Positions 1 through 7,217 of a stretch of DNA of 21,880 nt are shown piece by piece. The notes under the pieces were generated by a model. It was not told where the DNA came from, ran no database searches, and worked only from the letters and a program-made list of their open reading frames with translations. This DNA is from a virus. A program made the translations under genes and the position numbers. Within the stretch, counting starts at the first letter, position 1, and the number at the start of each line of letters is the position of its first letter. The stretch covers positions 1 to 21,880 of the IMG/VR virus record IMGVR_UViG_3300026382_000058, one strand, 5' to 3'.

Positions 1-1
1 A

Positions 2-1720
2 AATGAAGAAAAAATATGTCCTTATTGTAATACTATATATTATACTAATAATAAAACTTGTGGTAAAAAAGAATGTAAAGTAAAAGCGATAGAAGATACA
101 AATATCAAAAAATATGGTTGTAAGAGTCCTATACAGAATAAAGAAATACAAGATAAAATTAAAGATACTAATTTGAAAAAATATGGAGTTGAATTTCCAT
201 TACAATCTGATAAAATTAGGGAAAAAGCAAAAAAGACATCTAAAGAAAAATATGGATTTGAATCACCTTTAGAATCTAAAGAAATTCAAAATAAAATTAA
301 AGAAACAAATTTGAAACGATATGGTGTTGATAATCCTATTAAAACTGAAGAAATACAAAACAAAATTAAAGAGACAATTATTGAAAAATATGGAGTTGAT
401 AATGTATTTCAAAATGAAAATATAAAAGAAAAAATAAAACAAACTAATTTAGAAAAATATGGAGTAACAAGTCCTATTAAAAACGAAGACATAAAAGAAA
501 AAATAAAGAAAACTAATTTAGAAAAATATGGAGTTGAATATGCAACACAAAATAATAATATAAAAGAAAAGATGAAAAAAACCAATTTAGAAAGATATGG
601 ATTTGAATATCCATCTCAAAATAATGATATAAAAGAAAAGATAAGTCAAATTCAAAAAAATAATAATTTGAATAAATTTAAGGAAAAATATAAAAATATT
701 TTAACTTATTTGGAACATAATATAGATAAATATATAAACAATAACAGATTAAATGCTACTAAAATATGTGAAGATTTTAATTTACATTATAGAGAAATAC
801 ATATTTTATATGAATATTTTAGTGAATTATTTGATTTTGATTTCTATTTTGAACAAGGAAATTCTAAAGTAGAAAAAGAAGTATTAGATTATGTAAAATC
901 TATTTATAATAACACTATAATAGAAAATGATAGAAAGATATTAAATGGTAAAGAATTAGATATTTATATTCCAAATAAAAACTTTGCTATAGAATTTGAT
1001 GGTCTTTATTATCATTCTTATTCTAATATAGAAGAAGTAAATAAAAATTACCATATTAATAAAACAATTGAATGTGAAAAAAATAATATACATTTGTTTC
1101 ATATCTTTGAAAACGAATGGTTAGATGAAGTCAAGAAAGATATTTGGAAATCTAAAATTAGTATTAAATTACATTCTAAAAAATTAAATAAATTAAATGG
1201 AAGAGATGGAATTATAAAAGAAATTGATTCCAAAATAGCAAAAGAATTTCTTAATGAAAATCATTTACAAGGTTATACTAATGCTAAAATAAAATTAGGA
1301 TTTTTTATAAATAATATTCTATATGGTGTTATGACTTTTGGAAAAAGTAGATTCAAAAAAGATGAATACGAATTAATAAGATTTAGTGTGCTAAAATATA
1401 CAATAGTAAGAGGTTTATTTTCTAAATTTATTAAATATTTTAAGAAGAATTATAACATAAATAATTTAATATCATATGGAAATAGAAGATGGACTTATAA
1501 AGATAATGTTTATAATTCTCTAATGGAATTAGAATCTATATCTAAATCTAATTATTTTTATGTTAAAAACAGACAATTATTATCAAGACAACAATTTCAA
1601 AAACATAAATTGAAAGATTTATTAAAAAATTTTAATCCTAATAAAACAGAATTAGAAAATATGTTAAATAACAAATATAGAATTATATATGATTGTGGAA
1701 ATTATAAATATAAATTATGA
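2..1720 (+). CDS. Putative intron-encoded homing endonuclease (Vsr-like/EDxHD type), 5' end outside window
   Basis: The frame is open from base 2, so the true start lies upstream; the TTG at 173 is internal and lacks a ribosome binding site. The visible 572 residues begin with a zinc-finger-like Cys cluster (C6, C9, C20, C25). Eight regular 23-residue repeats built on TNL-KYG follow (about residues 33-215), typical of DNA-binding arrays in phage homing endonucleases. A nuclease-like segment (about 286-385) carries E318-x-D320 and E331-x-D333 with H338, resembling the Vsr/EDxHD fold. The C-terminal 180 residues form a conserved domain shared with the second endonuclease at 2744-4498. It lies directly before a capsid exon that has no ribosome binding site, so I infer it sits inside an intron and spreads it by cutting intronless capsid alleles. 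Cleavage activity is inferred, not shown. Confidence 0.85.
   Translation, partial: NEEKICPYCNTIYYTNNKTCGKKECKVKAIEDTNIKKYGCKSPIQNKEIQDKIKDTNLKKYGVEFPLQSDKIREKAKKTSKEKYGFESPLESKEIQNKIKETNLKRYGVDNPIKTEEIQNKIKETIIEKYGVDNVFQNENIKEKIKQTNLEKYGVTSPIKNEDIKEKIKKTNLEKYGVEYATQNNNIKEKMKKTNLERYGFEYPSQNNDIKEKISQIQKNNNLNKFKEKYKNILTYLEHNIDKYINNNRLNATKICEDFNLHYREIHILYEYFSELFDFDFYFEQGNSKVEKEVLDYVKSIYNNTIIENDRKILNGKELDIYIPNKNFAIEFDGLYYHSYSNIEEVNKNYHINKTIECEKNNIHLFHIFENEWLDEVKKDIWKSKISIKLHSKKLNKLNGRDGIIKEIDSKIAKEFLNENHLQGYTNAKIKLGFFINNILYGVMTFGKSRFKKDEYELIRFSVLKYTIVRGLFSKFIKYFKKNYNINNLISYGNRRWTYKDNVYNSLMELESISKSNYFYVKNRQLLSRQQFQKHKLKDLLKNFNPNKTELENMLNNKYRIIYDCGNYKYKL
98..649 (+). repeat. Eight tandem 69-bp coding repeats (KYG repeats)
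   Basis: Eight consecutive units of exactly 23 codons, each reading roughly T-N-L-x-K-Y-G-V-x-x-P-x-Q, then a Lys/Glu-rich helix ending in IKEKIKK. The spacing is exact: 8 x 69 = 552 bases. The DNA copies have diverged while the protein pattern is kept, so this is a selected protein repeat rather than a fresh slippage array. Confidence 0.85.
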
Positions 1721-1897
1721 TATCAGATTATAAAATCATATTATAAAAAAATTAAATAAAAATATATATAAAAGTATGAATAAAGAGTTTATTTTTTATA
1801 AAAATTTTAATATAATTATGAAAGAAAAAATTAAATAAATATAAACACAAATATAGATTAAGAAGATATTTATCTTCTAATTTATATTAAATATTTT

Positions 1898-1942
1898 ATA
1901 TGATGTTATAAAAAATTAAATAATATTGATATAACATCATAT
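1898..1942 (+). other. Perfect 13-bp stem-loop in intron tail
   Basis: Arms 1898-1910 and 1930-1942 are perfectly complementary with a 19-base A/T loop. A second stem (1942-1949/1960-1967, containing AAGGTAT/ATACCTT) follows directly. Likely peripheral elements of the intron RNA, alternatively a terminator for the endonuclease transcript. Confidence 0.6.
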
Positions 1943-2015
1943 AAGGTATTTGAAATATAATACCTTAAAATACAACATTCTTTATTAGAATAAATGTATT
2001 TGATATTTGTTTTTC

Positions 2016-2035
2016 AGGTATCGAGAACGATATTT
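2016..2035 (+). other. P9-like hairpin just before the inferred 3' splice site
   Basis: TATCG-AGAA-CGATA, extended by two G-U pairs and one A-U pair, ends nine bases before G2044. Its 5' arm plus loop (TCGAGAA, 2021-2027) is also perfectly complementary to exon bases 2074-2080 (TTCTCGA), so an alternative pairing with the exon is possible. Confidence 0.45.
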
Positions 2036-2044
2036 AACATCAAG

Positions 2045-2664
2045 TATTCAAATCTTATGAAATGAGTAAAAGATTCTCGATGAATACAGAAGAAATTTTG
2101 GGACAGGATTTAGTTAATGAGCTTAATTCTACATTAAGTGCTAAAGTTGTTAGAGAATTATATAGAGGTGCTGCAAGTACTTTAACTTGGGACAAACAAG
2201 CACCAAGTGGAGTAAGTTTTACAGAACACATTTTAAGTTTCACAGCAAAATTAGCACAAGCAGAAAACACAATTCTTGCTCAAAGTGGGCAATTAACTGG
2301 GAATATTTCATATATTGTTGGTTCTGATGTTGCTGGTATATTAAGAGCAATGCCTGGATTTGTACCTGTTACAGATGTTAGAGCATCAAGTGGTACTCAT
2401 TTATATGGAACATTAGATGGAAGACCTGTAATTAGGTCATTAGTAATGCCAAGTGATGAAATGATTATGGCTACAAAATCTGATGATGGTTTTTCAAGTT
2501 CAGTTGTATATGCACCATATATGCCATTATTCATTAGTAATCAAATGAATGGACAAGATCACAACCCATTAAAGGCACAAAAAGTTGCTGCTACAATGTG
2601 TGGTATTAAATCGGTTAATCCTTTCTTGAGTACTAAAATTAAAATTCTTAATGCAACAATCTAA
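2045..2664 (+). CDS. Major capsid protein, C-terminal exon
   Basis: About 206 codons of the C-terminal part of a T4 gp23-like major capsid protein; full proteins of this family are usually over 400 residues, so the N-terminal half is upstream of the window. The segment F-K-S-Y-E-M-S-K-R-F-S-M-N-T-E-E-I-L-G-Q-D resembles the region before the helix in which gp23-type proteins carry AQDL. The stretch around 2281-2400 (GNISYIVGSDVAGILRAMPGF) and the DGRPVIRS strand fit the capsid P/A domains. The exon start is uncertain by a few bases. The first in-frame ATG (2062) has no AAAGGA-type site, unlike almost every other gene here, which argues against an independent gene. The stop is followed by a GC hairpin. 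I recognise the family by pattern; fold-level confidence is good, the exact subfamily is unknown. Confidence 0.75.
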
Positions 2665-2691
2665 TAATTAGATAATTGAGAATCTTTATTC

Positions 2692-2709
2692 TTTCCCCTT
2701 ATGGGGAAA
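2692..2709 (+). terminator. GC-rich hairpin after the capsid gene
   Basis: TTTCCCC-TTAT-GGGGAAA, a perfect 7-bp stem with a TTAT loop, 28 bases after the capsid stop. It is the strongest G/C hairpin in the window. No T-run follows it, so it may protect the 3' end of capsid mRNA or attenuate rather than fully terminate. Confidence 0.6.
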
Positions 2710-2743
2710 TCATGAAATTATTAAAACATAAAGAGGAAAACAT

Positions 2744-4498
2744 ATGCAAAAATGTAATTATTGTAATCAAGAATACAATAACAGAAAGAAAATGATAAAT
2801 TTTGACAATAAATTGTTTTGTAAAAAAACTTGTCTTCAAAAATATTGTTTAGAACAAATAGAAAATAATTTAGATTTTAATTCAAATTCAAATTTAGATA
2901 AAAAATATGTAGAAAAATTAGTAAATTTGAATAATGGTAAATATATATCAAGAATTAAAATAAATATTAATACAAAATCTATGATAAATAATTTTTTGTG
3001 GAAATATAAAGGAAATAAAGACAAAAAATGTTTAACTTGTGGTAGAAATATTTTACAATCTTATTTGAAAAGAAATGTGTTATATCTTCCTGAAAAAACA
3101 ACATATTGTTCTATGAGTTGTGCATTAAAAAATGAAGAAACACAAAATAAAATCAAAAATACAAAAAAAGAACGATATGGAAACGAAAATTACAATAATA
3201 TGTTAAAAAATAAACAAACTAAAAAAGAACGATATGGAAATGAAAATTACAATAATATGATAAAAAATAAACAAACACTTAAAGAAAAATATAATGTTAC
3301 AAGTAGTTTCCAATTAGAACATGTTGAAGAAAAAAGAAAACAAAGTTGTGTATTAAAATATGGTGTAGAAAGACCATTTCAAAATAAAGAAATTCAAAAT
3401 AAAATTAATAAAAATGTTAGAGAAAAACATTTAATTGAATACAAAGAAAAATATAAAAATATATTAAATAATTTAGAAAATAACTTGAATAGTTATGTTA
3501 AAAAAGGAAGAATAAATGGTACTAAAATATGTGAAGATTTCAATTTACATTACAAAGAACTTTACATTATAAATAAATATTTTAATATTTTTTCTAACTA
3601 TGAAATTTATTTTGAACAAGGAAATTCTAAAATGGAAAAAGAAATAGCAGAATATATTAAATCTATTTATGATGGTAAAATAATAGAAAACGATAGGAAA
3701 ATATTAAATGGTAAAGAATTAGATATTTATATTCCTGATAAAAATTTTGCTATTGAATATGACGGATTATTATATCATTCTTATGGTAAAACATTTCCTA
3801 ATAATGTTGAAATTTTAGATAAAAATTATCATTTAAATAAAACTATACAATGTGAAGAAAAAAACATTCATCTTTTTCATATCTTTGAAAATGAATGGTT
3901 AGATGAAATTAAAAAAGATATTTGGAAATCCAAAATAGCAATTAAATTATATTCTAAAAAATTAAATAAATTAAATGCTAGAAATGGTTATATAAAACCT
4001 ATAGATACATTTGAAACCAAGATTTTTTTAGAACAAAATCATTTACAAGGATATGTTCAATCTAAAATTAAATTAGGATTTTTTATAAAAAATGAATTAC
4101 TTGGAGTAATTACATTTGGTAAAAGTAGATTCAAAAAAGATGAATATGAATTAATAAGATTTGCAACTAGGAAGTATACTATTATAAGAGGTTTATTTTC
4201 TAAATTTATTAAATATTTTAAGAAGAATTATAATATTTCTAATTTAATATCATATGGTAATAGGAGATGGACTTATAAAAATAATGTTTATGATTCTCTA
4301 ATGGAATTAGAATCTATTTCAAATCCAAATTATTTTTATTTTAAGAATGGTGATTTATACAGTAGAATTAAATTCCAAAAACACAAACTTAAAAATATAT
4401 TAGAAAATTTTAACGAAGATAAAACTGAATTAGAAAATGTATTAGATAATAATTATAGAATTATATATGATTGTGGTAATTATAAATACAAGTTATGA
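2744..4498 (+). CDS. Putative free-standing homing endonuclease (paralogue of the intron-encoded one)
   Basis: This 584-residue protein starts at an ATG with an AAAGAGGA site seven bases upstream. Two Cys4 clusters are visible: C4, C7, C26, C30 and C96, C99, C122, C126. A shorter repeat array follows, including two nearly identical 19-residue TKKERYG units, one T-L-K-E-K-Y unit and one KYGVERP unit. The nuclease-like segment has E338-x-D340 and H345 in the same context as the upstream sister. The C-terminal third is close to the sister at both protein and DNA level, down to the final YKYKL and the bases after the stop. It sits between the capsid gene and the next head genes, as an intergenic mobile gene would. 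It is expected to cut capsid-region DNA of related phages and promote its own inheritance; the target site is unknown. Confidence 0.8.
   Translation: MQKCNYCNQEYNNRKKMINFDNKLFCKKTCLQKYCLEQIENNLDFNSNSNLDKKYVEKLVNLNNGKYISRIKININTKSMINNFLWKYKGNKDKKCLTCGRNILQSYLKRNVLYLPEKTTYCSMSCALKNEETQNKIKNTKKERYGNENYNNMLKNKQTKKERYGNENYNNMIKNKQTLKEKYNVTSSFQLEHVEEKRKQSCVLKYGVERPFQNKEIQNKINKNVREKHLIEYKEKYKNILNNLENNLNSYVKKGRINGTKICEDFNLHYKELYIINKYFNIFSNYEIYFEQGNSKMEKEIAEYIKSIYDGKIIENDRKILNGKELDIYIPDKNFAIEYDGLLYHSYGKTFPNNVEILDKNYHLNKTIQCEEKNIHLFHIFENEWLDEIKKDIWKSKIAIKLYSKKLNKLNARNGYIKPIDTFETKIFLEQNHLQGYVQSKIKLGFFIKNELLGVITFGKSRFKKDEYELIRFATRKYTIIRGLFSKFIKYFKKNYNISNLISYGNRRWTYKNNVYDSLMELESISNPNYFYFKNGDLYSRIKFQKHKLKNILENFNEDKTELENVLDNNYRIIYDCGNYKYKL
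3161..3274 (+). repeat. Two tandem 57-bp coding repeats in the second endonuclease
   Basis: Units 3161-3217 and 3218-3274 differ at only a few bases and encode two 19-residue copies beginning TKKERYGNENYNN. The near-identity points to a recent duplication, unlike the diverged 69-bp units of the sister gene. Confidence 0.85.
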
Positions 4499-4536
4499 TA
4501 TCAGATTATAATATCAGATTATAATATCAAATTATA
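4498..4536 (+). repeat. Three tandem 13-bp repeats after the endonuclease stop
   Basis: ATATCAGATTATA occurs at 4498-4510 and 4511-4523, with one mismatch at 4524-4536. The same unit follows the sister endonuclease at 1720-1732, with a degenerate second copy at 1733-1745. This sequence therefore appears to belong to the duplicated cassette. Confidence 0.8.
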
Positions 4537-4549
4537 ACATTAAAATAGA

Positions 4550-4608
4550 TTTAATATAAATTTTAATATAAATTTTAATATAAATTTTAATATAAATTTT
4601 AATATAAA
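4550..4608 (+). repeat. Five tandem 12-bp A/T repeats
   Basis: Four perfect copies of TTTTAATATAAA (4561-4608) follow an 11-base copy at 4550-4560. Noncoding, between the second endonuclease and the next small gene. It most resembles slippage at the edge of an inserted cassette. Confidence 0.85.
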
Positions 4609-4660
4609 TTTAGTTTATTTTTAATTGAAAATTTAATATAATTATAAAAAGGAAATAGAT

Positions 4661-4879
4661 ATGATTAAAAATTTTGATTTAAATTTAGATAAAAAATCTA
4701 AATCTATTTTTGAAAATGCTTACAATGAAGCATTAGAAAATAATCTAAAAGTTATGATGATAAAAAATAATAAATTATATGAAATTAAAAAAGACGAAAC
4801 AAAGAATAAAGATTTAATAAAAATATATATAAAAGATGTTAAAAATTATAAAATAAATAATAAAAGTTTTTATATATAA
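4661..4879 (+). CDS. Small hypothetical protein
   Basis: This 72-residue Lys/Asn-rich protein is preceded by AAAAAGGAAA at good distance from the ATG. An N-terminal helix-like half (DKKSKSIFENAYNEALENN) is followed by short strand-like segments. I do not recognise it. It lies between the repeat tract downstream of the endonuclease and the head/neck genes, so it could be a minor virion protein or a leftover of the mobile insertion. Confidence 0.55.
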   Translation: MIKNFDLNLDKKSKSIFENAYNEALENNLKVMMIKNNKLYEIKKDETKNKDLIKIYIKDVKNYKINNKSFYI

Positions 4880-4929
4880 ATCTTTATTAAAATATTATAA
4901 TTTATTGAAATATTATAATGTATTAAAAA

Positions 4930-4938
4930 ATTAAATAA
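4930..4938 (+). promoter_or_regulatory. ATTAAATAA element upstream of the 4958 gene
   Basis: It is embedded in AAAAAATTAAATAAATATAA, with AAAAGGA directly downstream. There are 19 bases between the element and the ATG, the spacing also seen at 9815-9823 and 19126-19134. Candidate late promoter core or translation-initiation element; see the finding on this motif. Confidence 0.4.
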
Positions 4939-4957
4939 ATATAAAAGGAAATATAAA

Positions 4958-5371
4958 ATGGTATTAGTTAATAGAACAAAAATGAAAATATCTGTTATTA
5001 AAACAGACGGAAATGTTTTAGCTGTGAAACCCGAAAGTCATATTTTTGTTAGTGAAGAAACAATAAAATCTTATCCAAGTTTTATAGAAGCATTTACAGA
5101 TGAAGATTTCAATAAATTAAATAAAGAAAAGAAGATTGAAAAATCATCTAAAAAAGAAGTTGAAAAAACTCCAAAAGTTGAAAAAACAACTGATAAAAAT
5201 ATAGATGAAAATATAGATGAAAATATAAAAGAAGTAGTTAAAAAAATTGAAGAAGATGTTAAAGAAAAAGTTGAAGAAAAGATAGAAGAAACTAAAGAAA
5301 CTCCTCAAACAAAAGCACCGAGAAGAAGAAGAAAACCAAAAAATGAAATTGAAAAAAAGGAAAGTAAATGA
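4958..5371 (+). CDS. Hypothetical protein with Lys/Glu-rich tail
   Basis: This 137-residue protein has a compact, strand-rich N-terminal half (about residues 1-55, hydrophobic alternation ending in SFIEAFTDEDF). A highly charged, probably disordered or coiled-coil Lys/Glu tail follows and ends in a basic APRRRRKPK cluster. AAAAGGAAA precedes the ATG. Its TGA overlaps the next start codon (ATGA at 5368-5371), implying translational coupling with that gene. I do not recognise it. The position after the capsid gene suggests a head or neck role, for example a decoration or completion protein, but no motif proves this. Confidence 0.65.
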   Translation: MVLVNRTKMKISVIKTDGNVLAVKPESHIFVSEETIKSYPSFIEAFTDEDFNKLNKEKKIEKSSKKEVEKTPKVEKTTDKNIDENIDENIKEVVKKIEEDVKEKVEEKIEETKETPQTKAPRRRRKPKNEIEKKESK

Positions 5372-5991
5372 AAATAAATTTTGAAGATATTAAAAAATTA
5401 GTAGAATCAGATAGTTCATTAATTATTAAACAAATTGGTGAAGGTTTAGTAATTAAAAGAGCAGATGGTTCAGTTACACCTGATGTAGAAGAAATTGTTA
5501 CAATTTTAAGACAATTTGGAGTTAAAGATTCTTCAATTGAGATTGTAGATGAAGGAACATTAGTTGAAAGTGGTAGTTATAATGCTCAAAAATTAAAAAT
5601 GATTTTAGCACCTTTTTATAAATTAGGTGAATTAAAAGTATTTTCAACTTGGAAATTGTTACTTAAAGGTATTTATATTGTAGAAGAAGATTTAAAATCA
5701 GTACCTGAAATATTAAAAGAAGAAAACAATGGTTCAGCTGATGATTTAGGTACAGTTCCAAATGGACAACCAAACAATAATAAAAATGTAACTGCTGTAA
5801 CAATAGAACAAATTGCTACAATTTTAGATAAAAATTTTGGTAATGAATGTAACATTGAAATTTTAAGTGATTCAGAATTAATAGTTAATCCTATAAGCGA
5901 TGAATTAATCAAATTTATAGAAAATAATGTTGATTTATTTGGTGATGCTGAAATTGTTATAGATGATGATAATATAACAATTACTTTATAA
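5368..5991 (+). CDS. Hypothetical protein with two similar halves
   Basis: This 207-residue acidic protein is translationally coupled to the preceding gene by a four-base ATGA overlap and has no separate intergenic leader. The halves look alike. Residues about 45-105 (LRQFGVKDSSIEIVDEGTLV...FYKLGELKVF) and about 148-207 (LDKNFGNECNIEILSDSELI...DLFGDAEIVI) share the pattern helix, SxIEI strand, acidic-turn-L strand, helix, G-x-(A/L)-x-V strand. A Gly/Asn/Pro-rich linker (about 119-138) joins them. This suggests an internal domain duplication. The function is unknown. Location in the head/neck region makes a structural or assembly role plausible. Confidence 0.65.
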   Translation: MKINFEDIKKLVESDSSLIIKQIGEGLVIKRADGSVTPDVEEIVTILRQFGVKDSSIEIVDEGTLVESGSYNAQKLKMILAPFYKLGELKVFSTWKLLLKGIYIVEEDLKSVPEILKEENNGSADDLGTVPNGQPNNNKNVTAVTIEQIATILDKNFGNECNIEILSDSELIVNPISDELIKFIENNVDLFGDAEIVIDDDNITITL

Positions 5992-6055
5992 TTTACATAC
6001 TAAAATAATTAAATATAAATAAGAATTAAGAAAATATATAAAAAGGAAATATAAA

Positions 6056-7123
6056 ATGGCAATCAAAGATTTAAGAAAAAAAGATAGTTTATCAGAAAAA
6101 CTTTTAGAAGTTGAAAAAGAAGCATATACAAAAGCATATAAAGAAATTTTAGAAGAAAATATTGTTCTTAAAGAAGAAGAATTTAAAAAAATTATCGAAA
6201 ATGCTAATAAAAAAGCAATTAAAGAATTAGAAGAAACTCATTATGTTTTAGATGAAGATAAAATTGAAGAAGTTGAAGAAGAATTAACTAAAGAAATTTT
6301 ATCAGTTGTTGCAGAAACTTTTAATATTGATTTAGAAACTTTAGCAGAAGCATTAGAAGATGAAATTGAAATGAAAGTTATGGATGAAGAAGAAATCAAA
6401 GAATCTGTTTTAAGTGGAGAAATTGATGGTGTTATTGCAATTCCTGAAGAAAAAGAAGAAGAAGTTGAAGAAAAATTTATTGAAAAATTAAAAACAGGTG
6501 AAATTGAAGGATTATATGTAATTGAAGAAAGTCAACTTCCTGTAATTGAATCTCAAATGAAAGATAAAATTATTGAAAAATTAAAAGAAAATGAAGTTGA
6601 AGGATTATATGTAATTGAAGAAAGTCAACTTCCTGTAATTGAATCTCAAATGAAAGATAAAATTATTAAAGAAACTGAAGAAACATTAAAAGAAGCATTG
6701 AGTGAAGAAACTTATACTGAAATTATGGAAGCAGTAAAAGAAAATGAAAAAATTTATGTTCTTAAAGAAGAAGAATTAGAATTAGTAGAATCTAAAATGA
6801 AAGAAAAATTAGGTATTAAAGAATCTAAAATTGATCAAGAAGAATTAAGACTTATGTTATTAAATGATGAAGGTCTTTATACTATGATTCAAGATGAAGT
6901 TAAAAAACCAGAAGAATTAAAACAAATCGTGTGCGATGCTATTAAAAATGTAGATTGTAAACACATTGATTGGAAATCATTACTTACAAATGTTATAGAT
7001 GAAAGTAAAAAAGAAATTGAAAAAAGTAATAATCTTTTAGAAAAATTGGTTGATGTAGATGTTAAATCTACTGATATTAAAGAAAATCAAGAAGAAAGTA
7101 ATTTTTTAAATAAATTATTATAA
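6056..7123 (+). CDS. Acidic, mostly helical protein with a 31-residue tandem repeat
   Basis: This 355-residue protein is extremely rich in Glu and Lys and is predicted by eye to be long helices or coiled coil. AAAAAGGAAA precedes the ATG. A near-perfect 31-residue repeat covers about residues 142-204 (motif EGLYVIEESQLPVIESQMKD twice), and a related third element occurs as KIYVLKEEELELVESKMKEKL. The repeated pattern (I/V)xxEEExLxxVExxMKxKL recurs through the protein. The C-terminal part contains the only two cysteines, in the phrase IVCDAIKNVDC. A phage scaffold or core protein would look similar, but those usually lie before the capsid gene, so I leave the function open. A terminator-like hairpin follows. 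Confidence 0.7.
   Translation: MAIKDLRKKDSLSEKLLEVEKEAYTKAYKEILEENIVLKEEEFKKIIENANKKAIKELEETHYVLDEDKIEEVEEELTKEILSVVAETFNIDLETLAEALEDEIEMKVMDEEEIKESVLSGEIDGVIAIPEEKEEEVEEKFIEKLKTGEIEGLYVIEESQLPVIESQMKDKIIEKLKENEVEGLYVIEESQLPVIESQMKDKIIKETEETLKEALSEETYTEIMEAVKENEKIYVLKEEELELVESKMKEKLGIKESKIDQEELRLMLLNDEGLYTMIQDEVKKPEELKQIVCDAIKNVDCKHIDWKSLLTNVIDESKKEIEKSNNLLEKLVDVDVKSTDIKENQEESNFLNKLL
6479..6667 (+). repeat. Two tandem 93-bp coding repeats
   Basis: Units start at 6479 and 6572 with a constant 93-base offset. The block from TTGAAGG (6504 and 6597) through AAAATTATT is identical over about 70 bases, which indicates a recent in-frame duplication or recent gene conversion. Confidence 0.85.
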
Positions 7124-7126
7124 TTT

Positions 7127-7156
7127 AGAAGAGATTTTTTCTCTTTTATTTTTTAT
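7127..7156 (+). terminator. Terminator-like hairpin with T-rich tail
   Basis: AGAAGAGA (7127-7134) pairs with TCTCTTTT (7140-7147), one pair being G-U, around a loop of five T. The tail TATTTTTTA follows. It sits just after the stop of the acidic protein and fits a weak intrinsic terminator. Confidence 0.6.
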
Positions 7157-7217
7157 AATATATTTATATAATAAAATTAAATAATAAAAAATATTATAAA
7201 AAATAAAGAGGTTAAAT

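Larger units (their letters stand above)
1..2044 (+). other. Putative group I intron interrupting the major capsid gene (3' part)
   Basis: The capsid frame is blocked by TAA at 2035-2037, yet capsid-like sequence resumes right after it (F-K-S-Y-E-M-S-K-R-F-S) and no ribosome binding site precedes the first ATG at 2062. Between the endonuclease stop and this exon lies 1721-2044, an AT-rich stretch with a run of hairpins: 1861-1878, a perfect 13-bp stem 1898-1910/1930-1942, an 8-bp stem 1942-1949/1960-1967, and 2016-2035 with an AGAA loop. G2044 is the best candidate for the terminal guanosine of a group I intron. I could not identify the P3/P7 catalytic core, and the 5' exon and 5' splice site are outside the window, so the class is inferred from the exon break, the hairpins and the endonuclease cargo. 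The interval 1721-2044 holds no gene I can support. Confidence 0.6.

Noticed and set aside
173-175. TTG start for the first endonuclease.
   Set aside because: It lies inside the second KYG repeat. The frame and the repeat pattern continue upstream to the window edge with a Cys cluster, so the gene is truncated by the window.
98-649. CRISPR-like array.
   Set aside because: The 69-base units are coding, contiguous and without unique spacers.
1776-1838. A 20-codon frame (ATG to TAA) in the intron tail.
   Set aside because: Only a weak AAAAG precedes it, composition equals the surrounding A/T-rich noncoding sequence, and it overlaps presumed intron structure.
2-2044. Intein or group II intron instead of a group I intron.
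   Set aside because: The endonuclease has its own stop and a long noncoding tail, so it is not an in-frame intein. No reverse transcriptase and no domain V-like hairpin support group II.
2062-2664. Capsid-like frame as an independent short gene.
   Set aside because: No ribosome binding site, a start in mid-domain, and family-like residues immediately upstream of the ATG point to an exon instead.
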